NCBI GenBank assembly: GCA_963932465.1 | Contig: OZ010786.1 | Location: 273,142,411-273,206,410, forward strand | Direction of reading: 5' to 3' | DNA from: Maratus speciosus | Taxonomy: Eukaryota > Arthropoda > Arachnida > Araneae > Salticidae | Length of the DNA stretch: 64,000 nucleotides | Made by a program: the position numbers and the translations under genes | Shown here: piece after piece, positions 23,350-35,449 of the stretch | Layout: every line of letters starts with the position of its first letter | Numbering within the stretch: the first letter of the stretch is position 1 | The notes under the pieces: generated by a model | What the model saw: the letters and a program-made list of their open reading frames with translations, nothing else | What the model was told of the DNA's origin: nothing | Databases searched by the model: none

Positions 23350-25499
23350 TATATCTAAAATTAAAGCATCTAAACTAATATTTCCAGATGCATATATGGG
23401 TGAATATCACAAAATGGGTGAAACAAAAACTTTGAAAATTTAAATAGTTTCAAAGCTTCTGATTATTTTTTTAATGTTGGTTGTACAGCTTAATGAAGCA
23501 ATTTATATGTAAAATTGTTAAAGATTAAAGAGCTGATGTTCATTTTTATGTAATTATAATTATGTGTCATTTTCTTGGCATATGTATGAGAGGATAAAGA
23601 CCGTCAGGATAATGACAATTTCATTCTAAAACATTTTTCACATTCTTGTTTTTTTTTATTTTTAGATCTGACATTTTAATTTTGTTTAAAGGAACATGTT
23701 TCCTCTATAGTACCTCAAATTCAGTGTCATGTTGAGTTTTATTTGTAATTTATAGAAGCCAGGAAAACGAAACAATAAAAGTCTATTCATTTTTTACAAA
23801 GACTTTAAACACATTATTTTCAAAGATATATCTAAAAGATCTTGCTGGTAGCAATGATTTTACTACTTCTGACTTGAACTATGCCAAGAACAAGAAGAAT
23901 TGCTTTGGAATGCCATCTTTATACATCATAAAGAACTAAAATGAGCAGACCAGGATAATGCATTCATTTTCAGTGACAATCACATTTTAATTATGGAAAA
24001 TTATTTGTAAAATACAGAACTTGTTACCTTCCACATATATGTGTTATATAAGGCATAATTATTAATTAGAAATTAAAAAAACTAGAAAAAGATATTTGTA
24101 CATGATATCAGAAAGACTTTTACTTTGCACACATCACAGTATGACATGCCATGAAAATGACAATCTGAAATTTTAAGTCTTTTAATTGCTTTATTTTTGT
24201 GTTATTATGTATATAATATCTCTTTAAAATACTTCTAAGAGTATTTTTTATTACAATGCAAAAAATAAAATTGCATTATATAACCTTAAATAGAAATTTT
24301 ATTGTGCGGACTGCAATTTCCGTATTTTGTGATATTGACCCTTAACGAAAATTCTGATTCTATGAGCTAAATTAAAGAAAAAAATAATTGAAATTTATTA
24401 ATTTTTGTAATTATGAAAGAGTTTTGAAATAAATCTGAAATTACAATTTTCTGGATCCAAAATTAATTCAGTAACAGTTTTTTTAATTCAGTAAATAATT
24501 TCCGTTCATGTTGATTCACTTGATGGCGCAAAAACAGTAAAAGCAGCAAAATATATGTCTCTTGATTTTTCAAACCTCCAACTTCGACAATGGTTCAACT
24601 TTTCATCATCTTGCGGCAATACGTAACAGCCAATCAAAACAATAATTATACACACTCTAAATAATATGTTATACAGGATGCCCCAGAAAGATTGTAATGT
24701 GCTGTAATTATGTTTACCTGTTTGGAATGCATGTGCAATGAAAGTTGCAAAAGTGTTCAAAATAGGGCAGGAATTAAGATTAGTTTGATGAAATAGTCCA
24801 GCCATTAATTAGAAAAATCTACACTTTTAAAATAGTTATACCGTTCCTGGATCCTATAAGTTATAATTATAAGCATTGCTCTGACAAGTATACAAAAATA
24901 AAAATTCCGTTCTTCTACGACAAACTCGCCGATTTGTAATAATTTTAAATTTATGATTTTCGAAGCTTTTTTGACACTAAAACAAGAAAAAAGGCTTTTT
25001 TTGCCGCGAAGTCCTCTGAAATTTCATAAAATTGAACATATCATAATTCAGTGACTTTATAAACATTGGTCGTAGAAGAACGGAATTCCTGCTGTTGTAC
25101 TTGTAAGCACATGTAGAAAAATTTTCTATAACTAATGGGAACCAGGGTTCTTACAGCATTTCTTGATGCTAAAACTTCGCCAAAATTGCAAAAATTAAAA
25201 TTTGCTCAACCACTGTAAAAAGCTTATTTTTTAATAGCTGAGTAACTGGCCCGATGATCTACGATGATCTGAATTCAGGAGTAGGAGTTATATCCAGCGG
25301 TTCCTAGCCTCAGCTGAAAAGGAGGTTTCTTCCCAAAAAGACGTGTGTTACTGTTACGTTTCAACTTTGTTATTATGTTTAAGTATGTTTAAATGTATAG
25401 TTTTGTGATTTCATGAATTGTTGAACTCAATTGCTTTATTTTTAATATAATAGCAAAACTAAAATTAAAACATGTTCATTTTAAACCGTTTTAGCTAAT
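23350..25499. other. Unassigned AT-rich interval
   Basis: No coding signal. An inverted pair lies at 24883-24922 and 25066-25110 (ATTCCGTTCTTCTACGAC and its complement). An ATACAGGATGCCCCAGAAAG phrase at 24672 resembles the ends of Tc1-like elements, but I could not pair it with a convincing partner. Confidence 0.4.
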
Positions 25500-26846
25500 T
25501 TTCAATTTTAGACATTTTGTCGAATATTTAGAAATTTTCTTGTCAATTTTTTCTGGAATTTCGAGATTAAAAAGAACAGGTTTGACCTCATATTTATCAC
25601 GTCGATTTGATAAGGAGGACAATTAGGGGGCCAACAAAAAATCAAAGAAAAAAAATAATATTTTGGATCACCTTGTAAAATAAAATGCATGAAATGATCT
25701 ATGGCTACAGAATATAAATAGGCAGACAATGTACAATATGAGTATCCATTTGTGTAAGAATAGCACGTATATTAGTAGAGAACTAGCGATTTTGTTTTTT
25801 ACCAAATTGCAAGAAGGATTATGTGTTTCACGCGTATCTGGGTATGTGGATTTATTTATACCCTCGAAACATCCCAACGGCTGGAAGGAATTTAATAAAT
25901 GAGGTCTCTATCGATTCGTCTTAACCGTCCAATAGTTATGGGTAAGGTTTTGTTTTAATGAATTTAAAATGGCGTCCGTAAAATACACATACTGAGTGGC
26001 ATATCATTTTATAGGTCTTTCAAAATGAAGATGGTGTTTCATTGACTATTTTACAGTCAGAAGCTCAGTTTAAGTATTACACAACCTGGAAGTTGTGTAG
26101 GTAGGATCTCTAGTTCTACTGCAACTCTAACCTTCATAGACATCTATAGACCTCATCAAAACAGTGTTTATAGATAGGAACTAACAATTAAACACAACTT
26201 AAAAGTCATCAATACAAGTCCCTTATCATTCAGCTAATTTTAGCGAGCAACTAAAAATCAGCTCACTCTAACGCTGATATTTTTCTGAATTTTTACGATA
26301 GGTGACTGGATTTTTTTTTTAGTTGCTCCCTAGAGTTGCCTATTATGTAAAAAGATCCTTGTTATCGTTCGCGCATGCACAGATAACAATTATTTAACAC
26401 AACTGCTCCTATTTTCAAAAATATTTAATATTTTTATATTCCAATTGTACTATATTATTTCTATTACATTTTGTCAATTTTTCTGAAACTGGCGTTAAAT
26501 TTGGTTGAAAACCCTGCATGTTATAAGCAAAAAACATGCAAGATTTTTTTTTTTAATAAATCACTATTTCTCTATTAACATACGTGCTATTCTTACTCAA
26601 ATGAATACGCATATTGTACAATGTCCGCTTTTTTATATTCTGTAACGATAGATCATTTTGTGCATTTTATTTTACAGGGTGATCCCAAGTGTTATTTTTG
26701 TCTTTGATTTTTTGTTGGCCCCCTAATTGTCCTCCTTAATCGACGTTGATAAATGTGAGGTCATGTCTGTTCTTTTTAATCCTGAAATTCCAGAAAATTC
26801 TGACAAGTATATTTCTAAATATTCGACAAAATGTCTAAAATTGAAA
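25500..26846. mobile_element. Element with ~280 bp inverted repeats
   Basis: The left arm 25500-25790 and right arm 26568-26846 are inverted copies. Both contain ATTTTAGACATTTTGTCGAA at the outer edge, then GGGGGCCAACAAAAAATCAA, a GGATCACC(C)TGTAAAAT phrase and ATAGCACGTAT at the inner edge. The two arms are roughly 85% alike by eye. There is no transposase, so it is a foldback-type or long-TIR non-autonomous element. The embedded ACAGGGTGATCC word is a Tc1-like terminus, so the arms may themselves be transposon ends in opposite orientation. Confidence 0.75.
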
Positions 26847-26925
26847 GTGTCCGGTCATTAATGGCCATATAGTGTATAGCTTTTTAAATGTGTACCGGGG
26901 CTTGCCGAACCATTTTTGAAGTATA

Positions 26926-27468
26926 GTCGAAGGGTCAGGAGGATAATTATGACCAATTTGTATATTTTCAAAATTTTTATTTTTTTTCTATTTGAAAAAG
27001 TAGTGTTTTTATTAAATAGGAAGTAACTTTGACCCTTTAAGAACACCTTATAAAAGTTTTAATATTCATAGCTGTTTTCTCTTTAAGTTAAAAGGATGGT
27101 TATAATTACTCCATCAAAAACTCACAATCACAAAAGCTTAGGATAATTAAGACCACTGGTGGGGAAATTATGATCGCTATAATTTCTCTTTATACTTGCC
27201 TATACACATCTGTTTGGGGTAATTGAGACCACTTTGAACTCCAAAGTGATAAATCCGTTTATCAAAAATTTTGATAGACTTAGTTCCAAATTGTATTTCG
27301 GATCTCAAAAAGGCTTCAGACTAGTGATAAAGAATATCTGAGATGAAATATACATTATGGGGTTATTATCTAAGCTTGAAACAAAATTTTACCATACACA
27401 GTTTTCTCCAATATAGTGGCGGTCACAATTATCCCCTGGTCGTAATTACCTCTTCTGACCCTATCGGT
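26926..27468. mobile_element. TA-flanked MITE with repeated terminal core
   Basis: Ends share GGGTCAG-AG--TAATTA-GACCA in inverted orientation and are flanked by TA at 26924-26925 and 27469-27470. The core reappears internally as GGATAATTAAGACCACT (27142) and GGGTAATTGAGACCACTT (27218). It is the short, coding-free version of the subterminal-repeat elements at 9759, 20851, 31075 and 36097. The open frame at 27343 crosses its right end and is not a gene. Confidence 0.7.
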
Positions 27469-27470
27469 TA

Positions 27471-28280
27471 TAGTTTTGAAGGTGAATTTAAAAAAAGAAT
27501 GTTCGCATATAGTTTCCATTTTTATACATAAATTATTTTGTTAATCTATTAAAAATACTCAAAAACCAGCATCTCTGTACTACAACTCTGCTTTAATGAC
27601 TCAACTTTGCTAAATACTAAATGCAAAAAATATATATAAATACATTCATTTATATAAATAAGTTTACATGCAGTAAAATTAACCACTTTTAATTAAACAA
27701 TACTTTTAAGTAAAACAACTCTATCAACAATTACTTTTTGTCTCAAAAACAGTAAAAAGTTAAGTAAACTTTGTATTTTATATTTTATTTTATGAAAAAT
27801 AATTTTGGGCAGGATTTCGCTTCAAATAGTCCACTGTAGATCGTATAAAAATTTAAAAAGTATAACTTTTCGAAAATAAATGGCAGAACTACCCCGCTCT
27901 CATAATATTAATTCAGACTTTATTTTGAACATTTTTGTAAAATTACAGTGCCTACGTATCTCACACTAGTTAAAAACTTAACAAGTGTTTAAATCTGTTT
28001 AGACACAATGCATAGAATCTTGATATTCGCCTGCTTGCGTAAGAGTTAGAACTCTGACTGCATAACTGACTGTTTTGGCGTCTCTAGTGTATCGTATTGT
28101 CTTTTGTTTACAGTAGAGCTAATTTAATGATAAGTTTTCTATGCCAATAAACAGAGGTATCAGCCTAGGATATTTAGCCCTTGCTTACAAAGTATAACTG
28201 TAGTCTGTTTCCAATTCATTATTTTATCTGTTTATTAGCTTACAGGCTATCAAAGCCTGAGATCAAATGCGCCCGTCCTT
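27471..28280. other. Unassigned AT-rich interval
   Basis: No termini, motif or coding signal that I can support. Confidence 0.4.
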
Positions 28281-28289
28281 TCTGTACGT

Positions 28290-28830
28290 ACGTACGGAAT
28301 ATATGTACATATGTAGGTAGGTATGTATGCATGTATGCATGCATGTATGTATGTATGTCTGTACGTAACGTGATAACTCTTGATAGAAATGTACGATTTT
28401 ATTTTTAAAAAAACTTTCTAGGTTCATTCTGGTAAGGCGCTTCCCTGATTAGTTTTAGGGTTTCATTGATTAAGTAAAAAAGGCGGGAAATGGGGGTTAA
28501 TCCTCCCTTAATAGATAAATGTGTTTTTCATTCAGAATTATAGGATTTGCTTCAAATTTGGTATACTAATTTATTCTGAAAAGGCGCTTCCTTGATTAGA
28601 TTTGGAGGTTCATTCGTTAAATATAAAGGAGGGGGAATGGGAAAGATAAACCCCTCCCTTAATTTATCTAAATGGGTTTTTCATGCAGATTTATCCACTT
28701 TGCTTCAAATTTGGTATACAGGTTTATTCTGATAAGTCGCTTCGCTGGTTAGATTTGGAGGTTCATTGGTTAAGTATAAAGGGGGCATACTAGGAGACTA
28801 ACCCCTCCCCCCCCCCACTTAATTTATTTT
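28290..28830. repeat. GTAT-type microsatellite followed by three ~150 bp tandem units
   Basis: An irregular GTATGTATGCATG tract (28300-28370) precedes three units starting at 28436, 28583 and 28736. Each unit has G-CGCTTC-CTG-TTAG followed by GGTTCATT, TAAGTATAAAG, CCTCCC and GCTTCAAATTTGGTATAC. The last ends in a C run. This is a third instance of a short-motif tract followed by ~150 bp units (compare 333-935 and 8240-9000). Confidence 0.8.
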
Positions 28831-28839
28831 TCAAGGGAC

Positions 28840-29860
28840 ATTATTCTTTGAAAAGTATATAATATACATTTAGTGTAAATAGCCTGTGAGCTCACTGCCA
28901 TCAGTGTAACTGGGCACTTTTCTTTTTATTTTTCATTATTTCAAATCTTCTCTATACAACATATTACGAGTTTATGATTCAACTCACTCAGGTTTATGAT
29001 TTAACAACAAATATTGGATCAAGATTTCACCCTTTCATAGTGGCAACGTTTTTCGCACCATGTTTTGGCGAAATGTTGATTCAAATTTTTAGCAGTGAAT
29101 TGTCTCCATCTATATACATAAAGGAAAGTCTGGATTGGGGATTAAACAATGCACAGCCCAAACTACTGAACCTAAAATCTTGAAAATTGGGGTACAAATA
29201 CTTCTTACGACATAGAGTGCTTCTAAGAAAGGATTTTCTAAAATTCCACCCTTAAGAGTGGTAAAAAAGAGAACAAACTTTAAAAAATTCTTTAAAAATC
29301 TGATTTTATAGTTATTTTCCAACTGATAACATATTTTAGCGTATTTCTGTACGCTGAATCGAATAGTTTTAAACAAATTCTTTTAAGTCTAATAGTTTAT
29401 GAGATATTTCATATTTTTCTAATTTGACGATGCCTTTGGCGCCAAAACCTCAAATTTTCAAATGATAATTTCTAAAAATACATCTGTTACTATAGCAAGG
29501 GAAGAAATTCAGATAAAAAATTTTTAATCAATTATTTTGGTTAAATAATAAAACAGCTATGTGGGTTAGGATAAAAGTACAAACGTCTCGAAAACTAAAA
29601 TTTTAAAAAATAGGTACTTTTCCGCTAGATGAACACCATGCTAAAATGTATGCTATTGCGCCATTTATTTCAACCCTAATCGTGCAAAGGATTTTTATTG
29701 CAAACCATGCCAAACATTAAGATGTGCTATTTATTGAACGTTCATTTTTTTTTTTTCATCAGTATTATTTAATCGTAGCATCGCAAGACATCTTAATTTG
29801 TTATTTTTCGATTATAAAATATTTATTATAAATTAACACTTACATTTATTACTGATACTG
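28840..29860. other. Unassigned AT-rich interval
   Basis: Two overlapping small frames (28974-29183 and 29110-29376) have no recognisable motif. No repeat boundary found. Confidence 0.35.
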
Positions 29861-29862
29861 AC

Positions 29863-30100
29863 ATGGATCATACCATTTGGCAGTTATCTGATGATGAGGA
29901 AGTTACAATAAAATTATTTCAGAACTTAGGAATTATAAAAATGTTTTGTTCAAAAAACCATGAATCTCTTCATTCAAAAAATGAAATGTTTACTGCAATG
30001 CGAGACATACGCATTACGTACGCCACGATGCAGTACTAAGGGACATATACAATTTCAAGCCTGCAGTTTGAATTCACTATATTTCATTACTTGCAAAATA
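29863..30100 (+). pseudogene. Possible N-terminal remnant of a Merlin/ISXO2-like transposase
   Basis: The frame from the ATG at 29863 reads DHTIWQLSDDEEVTIKLFQ, then an LGII segment, a C-S-K-N-H pair and a mixed stretch, with a stop near 30038. A W-x-L-x-D-x-E...L/F-Q-x-L-G-I/L...C-x-x-x-H start is typical of ISXO2-like (Merlin) transposases of arthropods, before their zinc-binding cysteines. Only one of the expected cysteine pairs is visible and the catalytic core is absent. This rests on recalled family resemblance, so it is tentative. Confidence 0.35.
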
Positions 30101-30307
30101 TTTATTTGTTCTTTTATTTTAAGTACTTATTATTATTGATTTTAAAAAATGGTAGGTCAAAGTCTGTAATTTTAAATGCTCATTTCTTTATCAACAAAAT
30201 AATTTTTTTTCGAATGTTTCATTTCATTTTGAGCCAACTGTTACGCTTCGTTGCAATGGTGTTGGAATAACGAAAATATCCAAAACTTTTTTTTTTTTCA
30301 AATGAAA

Positions 30308-30335
30308 GGAAAAAAAAAAAAAAAAAAAAAAAAAA
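30308..30335. repeat. Poly-A tract
   Basis: About 26 uninterrupted A residues, preceded by a poly-T run at about 30287-30299. It could be the tail of a retroposed sequence on the plus strand, but I see no paired target-site duplication. Confidence 0.8.
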
Positions 30336-30549
30336 GATTTAATGAGAAATAAATATTGTAAAACGAAAACATTTATTTTAAATATAAAAACAATGTTTAT
30401 ACGGCTTTTAATAAAGTTTTCATTTTGAAAGGTTAAAATTTGAATTTCGTAATTTGTCGTTTGCTCCTGGATGAGAAGAAAAAATGGTTACTTTTATGTT
30501 AGACGTGCACAAATATCGCAAATAACAGCACTTACATATTTACACATCT

Positions 30550-31070
30550 TTGTATGTCAAAGGCAAATTCCTATTTCATTCTAATTGCTGATAACTCAGA
30601 TTCTACTGAACAGAATTTTGTAGAACTTACACTGTTAAACAGTAAATTTGGTTTATAAATTGTTAATCTAAAACCATCCTTCTAAACTGCTTAGTAATAG
30701 CTACGGGAGTTCTAAAATTAGGTGAACTCGATTATGAAAAATTTCAAGTTTTACAGAATAGATATTAATGACAGTTGCACAGTTAATTTCAGGGATTCTT
30801 TCAATATTTATCATATCATTCTAAATTGTTTAGTTACGGCGCTATGGGGAAAAAATTCTCAGTGGTATAGTAAAGAAAATTGGAGGATATACGTTGCAGA
30901 CAGAGGGTATATACTAGAGAGTATATGCTATATTTATGGAAGTTGTGCAGGTTTTCTTAAAAGAAAATCCAGAAGTGATATGGAGTATACTTACTCCTAC
31001 ATCCCTGACAGATCTATAATCAGGTTAACAACGTGATTATGAAAGCTATATTTAACTATCTCAATATGTA
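30550..31070. repeat. Diverged short-period repeat, related to 32815-33300
   Basis: Both stretches repeat a pattern of TTCTGCTGA(A/T)TGGATTTTGA, an ACTTA-ACTGTTA phrase, then AGGTGAACCCAATT--GAAA. They flank the element at 31075-32800, so this is one repeat block split by that insertion. The 104-codon frame at 30722-31036 lies in it and has no recognisable motif. Confidence 0.5.
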
Positions 31071-31074
31071 TAAG

Positions 31075-32800
31075 GTAAAGCGAGGAGAGTCTGCGCACAT
31101 TTCAAAAGAATAGTGATAAAAAATCTAAATATTAATATTTTGCTAAACTATGCATGAATAATTTTGACTTTATTTGTTTTTTATGCATTTCCATTGTTAT
31201 TTTGTTGTTACACTCTAATTTAATAGAACATCACTAATAAAACCAAGAAAACTATTTTGCACAATCTCTCCTTACAGGGTAGGAGAGAAAGCGCACATGG
31301 GTAGGAGAGAAAGCGCACATGGGTAGGAGAGATTGCGCACATACGTAGAAGAGATTGTTATTAATAGTAACTACAATTAAATTGTTAACAATAATAATTA
31401 CACTTATTCGACTTTGTTGAAAGGTTTTTGTGTGTAAATATTATTGTATCAGGAATGAATATTTCAACCAAATATTTAAATAATAAATAAAAGAAAGAAT
31501 TTTAACAACAGTTAAAAATTTTAATTTAAGAAGATTAAAATATCAGAAAAAGATCTACTAAGATTACAAAATAACATTAATCTAGTTGATCACATGTTTA
31601 ACTTGAAAATTACTTCATTTCCATTTCCACAGTTTCATTGTATTTTGTTTGCTAACCGAAGTTGTCGTCGTCCACAATCGATGCACTTATTGTTGTAAAT
31701 AGTGCATCTTTCGTGTAGTCACCTGCAACAAGCAATACATTGAATCCAATCAGTTGTCGAAGTTGTCTCCTGGTACAGTTACAGACATTCAGTGCACTCA
31801 TCCTCATTGACCTATGGTTTTTCCCCTTGAGTTTTTTCATCTCACTTTTTGTGGAAGCACCTTATCTTCAGCTTTTTTTTTTTTTTAGCGGCATCCTTCT
31901 TAAGTCTTTTTTCATGTATATTTTGTGGATTAGTAGCATTAGTTGCACCCTGTTTCATTTTGATTTCGATGGCATTACACTACTTGGAATGGGTGAAAGT
32001 TTTTCCAAAACATTGTATTAGAAAATTTATTTTAGTTAAAAAAATTAATTTATTAGCAAATTAATTGCTCATAAATTAAAATATATATATATATATATAT
32101 TTAATTAAATTATTAACAAATATATTATTAATTTATTAACAAAAATAATTACATAAAATTTATTTAATAACAACTGTATTATTAATTTATTAATAAAATT
32201 TTTATCTCCAAAAGTATTTTTTTTTTTTGCAAATTAATTTGTTGCCAAATTTAGTTTGGATAATTATGTGTTTTTCCGAAATTATTTCAAAATTGATTCA
32301 TTCATATGTTTTACACGTAATTTTCAATTCATGCAAATTTATCAATAAGCTGTGTAATCTCTCCTAGCACTGAAACTTATGGGAAAATGCGACATCTCTC
32401 CTAAGTAGCAGATGCGCAAACTCTCCTATTTTATTAGGAGAGATTGCGCGGCCTTTTTTTTAAATACGACCACTTCTAAAATGAATTTCTGGTGTTCGCA
32501 TACTTAGTCCAGGTTAATAGTTTATATGAAATTGTTTAAGTTCAAAATATTTTGTATTATTGACGCTCTATAAAAATTCTGACGAACAGTTATAAAAATT
32601 CAAGCACTTACTTTGGAAAAAAAAGCAAAATAGCACTGCTTTATCCAAGACGCTTGGAACAATCAATATGCACATTCATGTAGACACTGCACTAATGCTG
32701 CTGTACAACTACCTGGAGTCGCTGGGCTCGCACTCTACTCCGTCCCGGCGAATCTCTTTATGCGCAATCTCTCCTACCGCGCGAACTCTCCTCGCTTTAC
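31075..32800 (-). mobile_element. pogo/Tigger-like element with GGAGAGA-type repeats and PHD remnant
   Basis: Termini are inverted GTAAAGCGAGGAGAGT, with TA right after the right end (32801-32802). Three exact-phase 22 bp units (GGGTAGGAGAGA-GCGCACAT) sit at 31277-31342. Single copies of the same word occur near the right end at 32358, 32394, 32424, 32438 and 32767, mostly inverted. This is the same plan as the elements at 9759 and 20851. A decayed PHD-like finger (31660-31800) on the minus strand is the only protein trace. Confidence 0.75.
31660..31800 (-). pseudogene. Decayed PHD-like finger of a transposase tail
   Basis: On the minus strand the frame starting at about 31796 reads C-T-E-C, then a stop, then DWIQCIACCR, a stop where the finger tryptophan belongs (TGG to TGA), L-H-E-R-C-T, and finally C-I-D-C. 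The order C-x2-C...W-x-x-C-x2-C-x2-(W)-x-H-x2-C...C-x2-C matches the tails at 10425-10613 and 21348-21581. The longer open frame listed on this strand (31652-31840) is a different reading frame and not the protein. Confidence 0.6.
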
Positions 32801-32814
32801 TATATATATAATGC

Positions 32815-33300
32815 AAAAAGAAATTTCATTCTGGCCGCTTATAACTTGAGTTCTGCTGAATGGATTTTGACGGGACTTACATTGTTAGTTAGATAATTTT
32901 TCAAAAGAGATTTAAGCATGAAATACAACGTTCTACGTTGCTTATTTAAATAATTAGTCCGAAATCAGGTGAACCCAATTTTGAAAGATTGACTTTGTTA
33001 AATGTTCCTCTAAATGGATTTTTATGGGTTTTAAACTGTTAATTAAATCATTTTTAAGAAAGGTGTCGGTACATTTTTCAGTTTAAAAGATTCTGCTAAG
33101 TGGATTTCGATGGAACTTGATCGGTTAGTTAATTTTTCAGTATATGTTTTAGTATAAAACACACATGCTTTCCTTGGTCGTGAGGTTGCTTGATTGTAGC
33201 ATTATGGCTGAAAGTTCTAGTATCAGGCGAACCCAATTATTATGAACGATTAGCCTTTTTAATAAGTTCAATTAACGGATTCTGATGAAATTTGCATTGA
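32815..33300. repeat. Right half of the short-period repeat split by 31075-32800
   Basis: Three loose units share GTTA-TTAA-TTTTT and (A)GGTGAACCCAATT--GAA, as in 30550-31070. Low identity makes unit borders uncertain. Confidence 0.45.
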
Positions 33301-33302
33301 TA

Positions 33303-34443
33303 ACACTGGTCAACAGTGGTTTTGTTGTAGAATTAAATTTAGTTGATTCTAGATCAGTTTTTGGCGCTGATTCCGAATATGCTTTCCGTTTATCCCTAGG
33401 AGGTTCAGGTTTTGAGAAATTTGCATATTTAAATTTATGCAAATGTAAACTTTTTTGTGCTATTTCATGCAAATTTTAGATAAAATATATGTCACATCTA
33501 ATTACGTTTTCTAGATAATGACCACTTGACTATTTGCTTCAGATAAATGTCACGATTTGCATCTTCTTAACGTTTATTTATCAGTTATTAAGCCTAATTT
33601 GCATAGTTTTCAATGGTATAATGTTTACATCACTATCAACTTTAAAATAGTTGCCAGTGAATTGACATAATGTTTTTCTAGACTAGATTTTTATGCTGAT
33701 TTCAAATCTGCAGTCTATTTTTTTATGTCATGTCTAGTTTTTGAGTAAGATGAATTTCTACTTTTGCATGGCATTAACACAGGTTTGATATAAGATGCTT
33801 TTTAGCGGTGTGTAATTCACTGACAAGAAGGTGAACAGGGTCAAATTCATATCAGACACATAAACAAAAAATTATATGATCGGAAAAAAATAAGTAGTAG
33901 AATCTATTCTAACTAGTTGAAGTTTATCGTACAAAGTATCATAAAAAACTATTTCTGGCTTTTTTGACCAAAAACTAAAATTTTACTTTTTTCAAAAACT
34001 AGATGTGATAGAAGAAAACAGATACAAGATTTGAAATCAGCTCAAAAAACTGGTTTCGAAATATATTAGCGTACTCGTGCGGCAGAAATATTTGAACGTC
34101 AAGAAACATTATTAGAAAAACATGAAAAATATGCAAATTAGGTACAATCTTTCACAGTCACATGTCAGTATAATCTCAGAAACAACGTTTTTGTGAAGTA
34201 AATTAGGTAGTAATCACAACATAAAACAAAAAACCCTGTCTGATATTGCTTTATACCTTAAATTTGCAAATAATTGTACAAAATTTACTAAATTTGCATA
34301 AATTGAAATATGCAAATATCTCTCAAACTTAACGTGCTGGAGTAAATCTAAAACTAGATTCGGAATCAGCACATAAAACCGCATAAAAAACAACTAATTT
34401 CTGTTTTACAACAAAGCAAAAGTTCAAATTTGTTGACCAGTGT
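33303..34443. mobile_element. 1.1 kb imperfect palindrome with ACACTGGTCAACA ends
   Basis: Ends are inverted ACACTGGTCAACA. Inversion continues inward: GCTGATTCCGAAT at 33368 pairs with ATTCGGAATCAGC at 34351, TTTGCATATTTAAATTTATG with its complement near 34290, and CTGATTTCAAATC at 33694 with GATTTGAAATCAG at 34030. Most of the element can therefore fold on itself around 33870. No protein motif. The pair of opposing small frames at 33272-33479 is shadow. Confidence 0.7.
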
Positions 34444-34998
34444 AATTTTTCACGAACGCTTGTAGTATAATACATATTGTTCTATCGTTCTTTACCGAAC
34501 CCTTTAATAAATGATCAATTAAAGAAGTTGGTCTTTAATAGCCTAAATTTTGTATGTAACAATAAAAGGTATAATAGCGTAATGACATTCATATATTTTT
34601 AAACAATTTGGTTAGGCATTCGAAGTAAATGTCCACATTGCTTTAAAACGCATGATCAAATTCACAGATATATTTCGTTTGATTCAAGGTTTCATTAGAA
34701 AAACCGAAGGCTGCTAGTTTTTTATATTTTATCCGTGTAGAGATTTTCTTTTGAAAAATAAAAAATAATATTTCCATAACATTTAGTATGATAGTCGTGA
34801 TATACAGGATGTTTTTAAACTCATGGTACAAACTTTAAGGGTAGGTAGAGCACACAGTAACAATCATTTATTGTATAGGAATGTATGGGACCAAATGACT
34901 CATTAAGGTAAAAGCACCAGGGGGGCAATTAGGCCCCTTTTTTAATTTTCAAAATTTCTCATTCGTACCAGAAAATTTTTATGTTATCCTTTCCTTGA

Positions 34999-35219
34999 AC
35001 AGTGAACAGTGAACAGCAGTGCAGTTCAATGGGATACCTAGTAGCAGTGCTACTCCACTCCCTGTAGATGAGTAAGTGTATAGCAAATCCTAGAGGAGCC
35101 ATGAGGAAAGAGTTTAAGCGTAGTACATAGTACTACAATAAAAAATAGAGAAGATAAAAATTTTAAATATGGAGAGGCTGAAAATTTCTGAGAGGGTAAT
35201 CCGAGGACTACAGTATAAG
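34999..35219. mobile_element. 221 bp insertion flanked by a 12-bp direct repeat
   Basis: TCCTTTCCTTGA occurs at 34987-34998 and again at 35220-35231. The right TIR of the host element has only one copy at the matching place, so the sequence between is an insertion. It begins ACAGTGAACAGTGAACAGC, has no A tail and no clear inverted ends, so its class is open. Confidence 0.65.
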
Positions 35220-35449
35220 TCCTTTCCTTGACATTTCATAATTACTTAATAATAAAATTCTTCTTTGAAAATTTTTGGTATGAAATGGAAATTTTTTTAA
35301 TTGAAAATAGAAATAGAAATTTTTTGTAATAGAAATGGAGTTTTTGGTTGATTCCACTGGCGGTAGAGGGCAGTAAGTGACTGGTCGCCGTTCAATATCA
35401 TACATTCAAGTATAAGAAATCGCCATTTTTAATTGTGCTATCGTTCGTC

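Noticed and set aside
24672..25678. A complete Tc1-like element between ATACAGGATGCCCC and the inverted ACAAGGTGATCC
   Set aside because: The two ends match at only about 11 of 16 positions, and the right one belongs to the long inverted arm of 25500-26846.
28300..28370. CRISPR-like regular repeats
   Set aside because: These are GTAT-type microsatellite and ~150 bp tandem units in a eukaryotic genome; there are no unique spacers between conserved short repeats.
30722..31036. 104-codon plus-strand frame
   Set aside because: Falls in a diverged short-period repeat next to an insertion; composition is not protein-like.
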